This document shows positions 63,328 through 64,000 of a DNA stretch of 64,000 nt, piece after piece. The DNA is taken from assembly GCA_002498285.1 (NCBI GenBank), contig DAGU01000023.1, positions 27,419 through 91,418 of the forward strand, read 5' to 3'. The notes under the pieces are model-generated. The model had not been told where the DNA came from. It saw only the letters and a list, made by a program, of their open reading frames with translations, and did not search any database. Both the position numbers and the translations under genes were made by a program. This stretch comes from Methanomassiliicoccus sp. UBA386. GTDB lineage: Archaea; Thermoplasmatota; Thermoplasmata; Methanomassiliicoccales; Methanomassiliicoccaceae. Within the stretch, counting starts at the first letter, position 1. Every line of letters begins with the position of its first letter.

Positions 63328-63822
63328 TTATTCTTCTTCCAGAAAGAAGTCCATCTGGGCGAGGACGTTTCGCGCGTTCGCGAGGCCGTCTTGTCGGACC
63401 CCGTCGAGGTAGACGGCGCCGATGAGCGATTCCACTGCCTCGCCCAGTATGGCGCTTTTTCCAAGATCGAGGCGTTCGCCCTCGCTCATCGTCAGATACG
63501 CGCCTAGATGGAAGCGCCTTCCCAGAAGGGTAAGGCGGTCACGGCATACCAGGCTCTTCCGCATTTCAGTCAGCTCGCCCGTCAGTTCGATGCGATGTTT
63601 CAATAGAATATGCTCAGTGGCGAGTAGATCTATGACCGAATCACCCAGGTTGGCCAATAACTCGATGTCATGGCGGCGCGCTTCCCTCACGAACGCATTG
63701 GCGGGCTCGTTCTCAAAACCCTTGCGGACGGTGGCGTCGTAAAGAAGCTGCTTGTCATCGAAGCGGTAACGGATGCGGGCCTCCAGCCCGCTCACCCTAG
63801 TAAGGATATCAGCATCGACCAT
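63328..63822 (-). CDS. RNase III-domain protein without dsRBD
   Basis: A 164-residue protein, one RNase III domain only. The signature helix reads ELLANLGDSVIDLL where active enzymes have ERLEFLGDxVL: the first Glu and the Asp are kept, but the second Glu is Ala. The later site is ILGEAVESLIGAVYLDG: Glu replaces the usual Asp, and the final Glu is kept. So catalytic ability is uncertain. GTG 63843 is an alternative start. It is 9 nt from the opposing proS stop. Confidence 0.75.
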   Translation of the reverse strand: MVDADILTRVSGLEARIRYRFDDKQLLYDATVRKGFENEPANAFVREARRHDIELLANLGDSVIDLLATEHILLKHRIELTGELTEMRKSLVCRDRLTLLGRRFHLGAYLTMSEGERLDLGKSAILGEAVESLIGAVYLDGVRQDGLANARNVLAQMDFFLEEE

Positions 63823-63860
63823 TTCAAAAGGGGAATAGAACACGAGGTAAAGGGTTCGTC

Positions 63861-64000
63861 TCAGTCCCTGAGGCGCGTCAGCGCCAGGCCCAGGACGCCG
63901 AAGAGGACCATCACGACCGTCAGGCCATAGATGGGTATGTACTGGGAATCGAAGAAGTTCCAGCTCCCGTAGGCCACGCCCCAGCCGATGTACAGGGCGA
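63861..64000 (-). CDS. Membrane protein, C-terminal part only
   Basis: A frame open to the window edge and ending TGA at 63861. The last 46 residues include ALYIGWGVAYGSW and a hydrophobic helix IYGLTVVMVLFGVLGLAL, followed by a basic TRLRD end. The start is beyond the window. Family cannot be told from this piece. Confidence 0.6.
   Translation of the reverse strand, partial: ALYIGWGVAYGSWNFFDSQYIPIYGLTVVMVLFGVLGLALTRLRD

Overview
This is a gene-dense, GC-rich stretch of an archaeal chromosome, most likely from the Thermoplasmatota and plausibly a relative of the Methanomassiliicoccales. Archaeal markers are the PAN ATPase, thermosome, Alba, GINS51, aMBF1, HerA, archaeal-type PEP carboxylase, Taw2, KptA, pantoate kinase, GPN GTPase and archaeal-type prolyl-tRNA synthetase, together with TATA-box promoters and many leaderless starts. 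A methanogenesis-marker-11 homologue (3338-4291) hints at methanogen ancestry. A Ta0216-type B12/radical SAM protein and a bacterial-type DnaK/DnaJ/GrpE set fit Thermoplasmatota. The order-level placement is inference. There is one tRNA (Lys, CUU). I see no rRNA, CRISPR array, insertion sequence or prophage.

Layout: 1-6 kb holds proC (partial), a B12 radical SAM protein, UppS, marker protein 11, a DUF2797 protein and KptA. 6-14.5 kb is a tetrahydrofolate one-carbon region: folD and fhs (divergent), DUF3786, and an overlapping five-gene operon of two HdrA-like proteins, an MvhD-like protein, MetV and MetF. 14.6-15.1 kb carries a tandem pair of 27- and 28-codon genes for single-span membrane microproteins, each with its own promoter, a near-identical leader and its own terminator. 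15.2-19 kb has a 36-cysteine secreted protein, a RecB-like nuclease and an AcsE-like methyltransferase. 19-26.5 kb has purH, PEP carboxylase, the corrinoid activator RACo and a geranylgeranyl reductase. 26.5-33 kb has taw2, several unknowns, DUF835, alba, a bat-type regulator and gdhA. 33-38.6 kb has polX and the AMP-to-3-phosphoglycerate set (ribose-1,5-bisphosphate isomerase, type III RuBisCO, AMP phosphorylase). 39.6-46.2 kb has an MFS transporter and the chaperone cluster thermosome-grpE-dnaK-dnaJ. 46.4-53.3 kb has regulators, PAN, a GPN GTPase, tRNA-Lys, CBS and MBL proteins, GINS51, DUF167 and a Toprim protein. 53.4-59 kb is gcvPA-gcvPB-tmk-coaBC-pantoate kinase. 59-64 kb has DUF357, herA, prs, proS, an RNase III-like protein and a partial membrane protein.

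How the genes connect: Fhs, FolD and MetFV would take formate to methyl-tetrahydrofolate. The HdrA/MvhD-like proteins are candidate electron carriers for the last step. The AcsE-like methyltransferase would move the methyl group to a corrinoid protein that RACo keeps reduced. PurH consumes 10-formyl-tetrahydrofolate, and the glycine cleavage P-protein could supply methylene-tetrahydrofolate. The RuBisCO set recycles AMP into central carbon, with PRPP synthase closing the nucleotide side.

The most striking unexplained items are the microprotein pair, the palindrome over the metVF operon promoter, the operator-like array before a small HTH gene, and the repeated habit of convergent genes ending on shared CTAG or TGATCA sequences.
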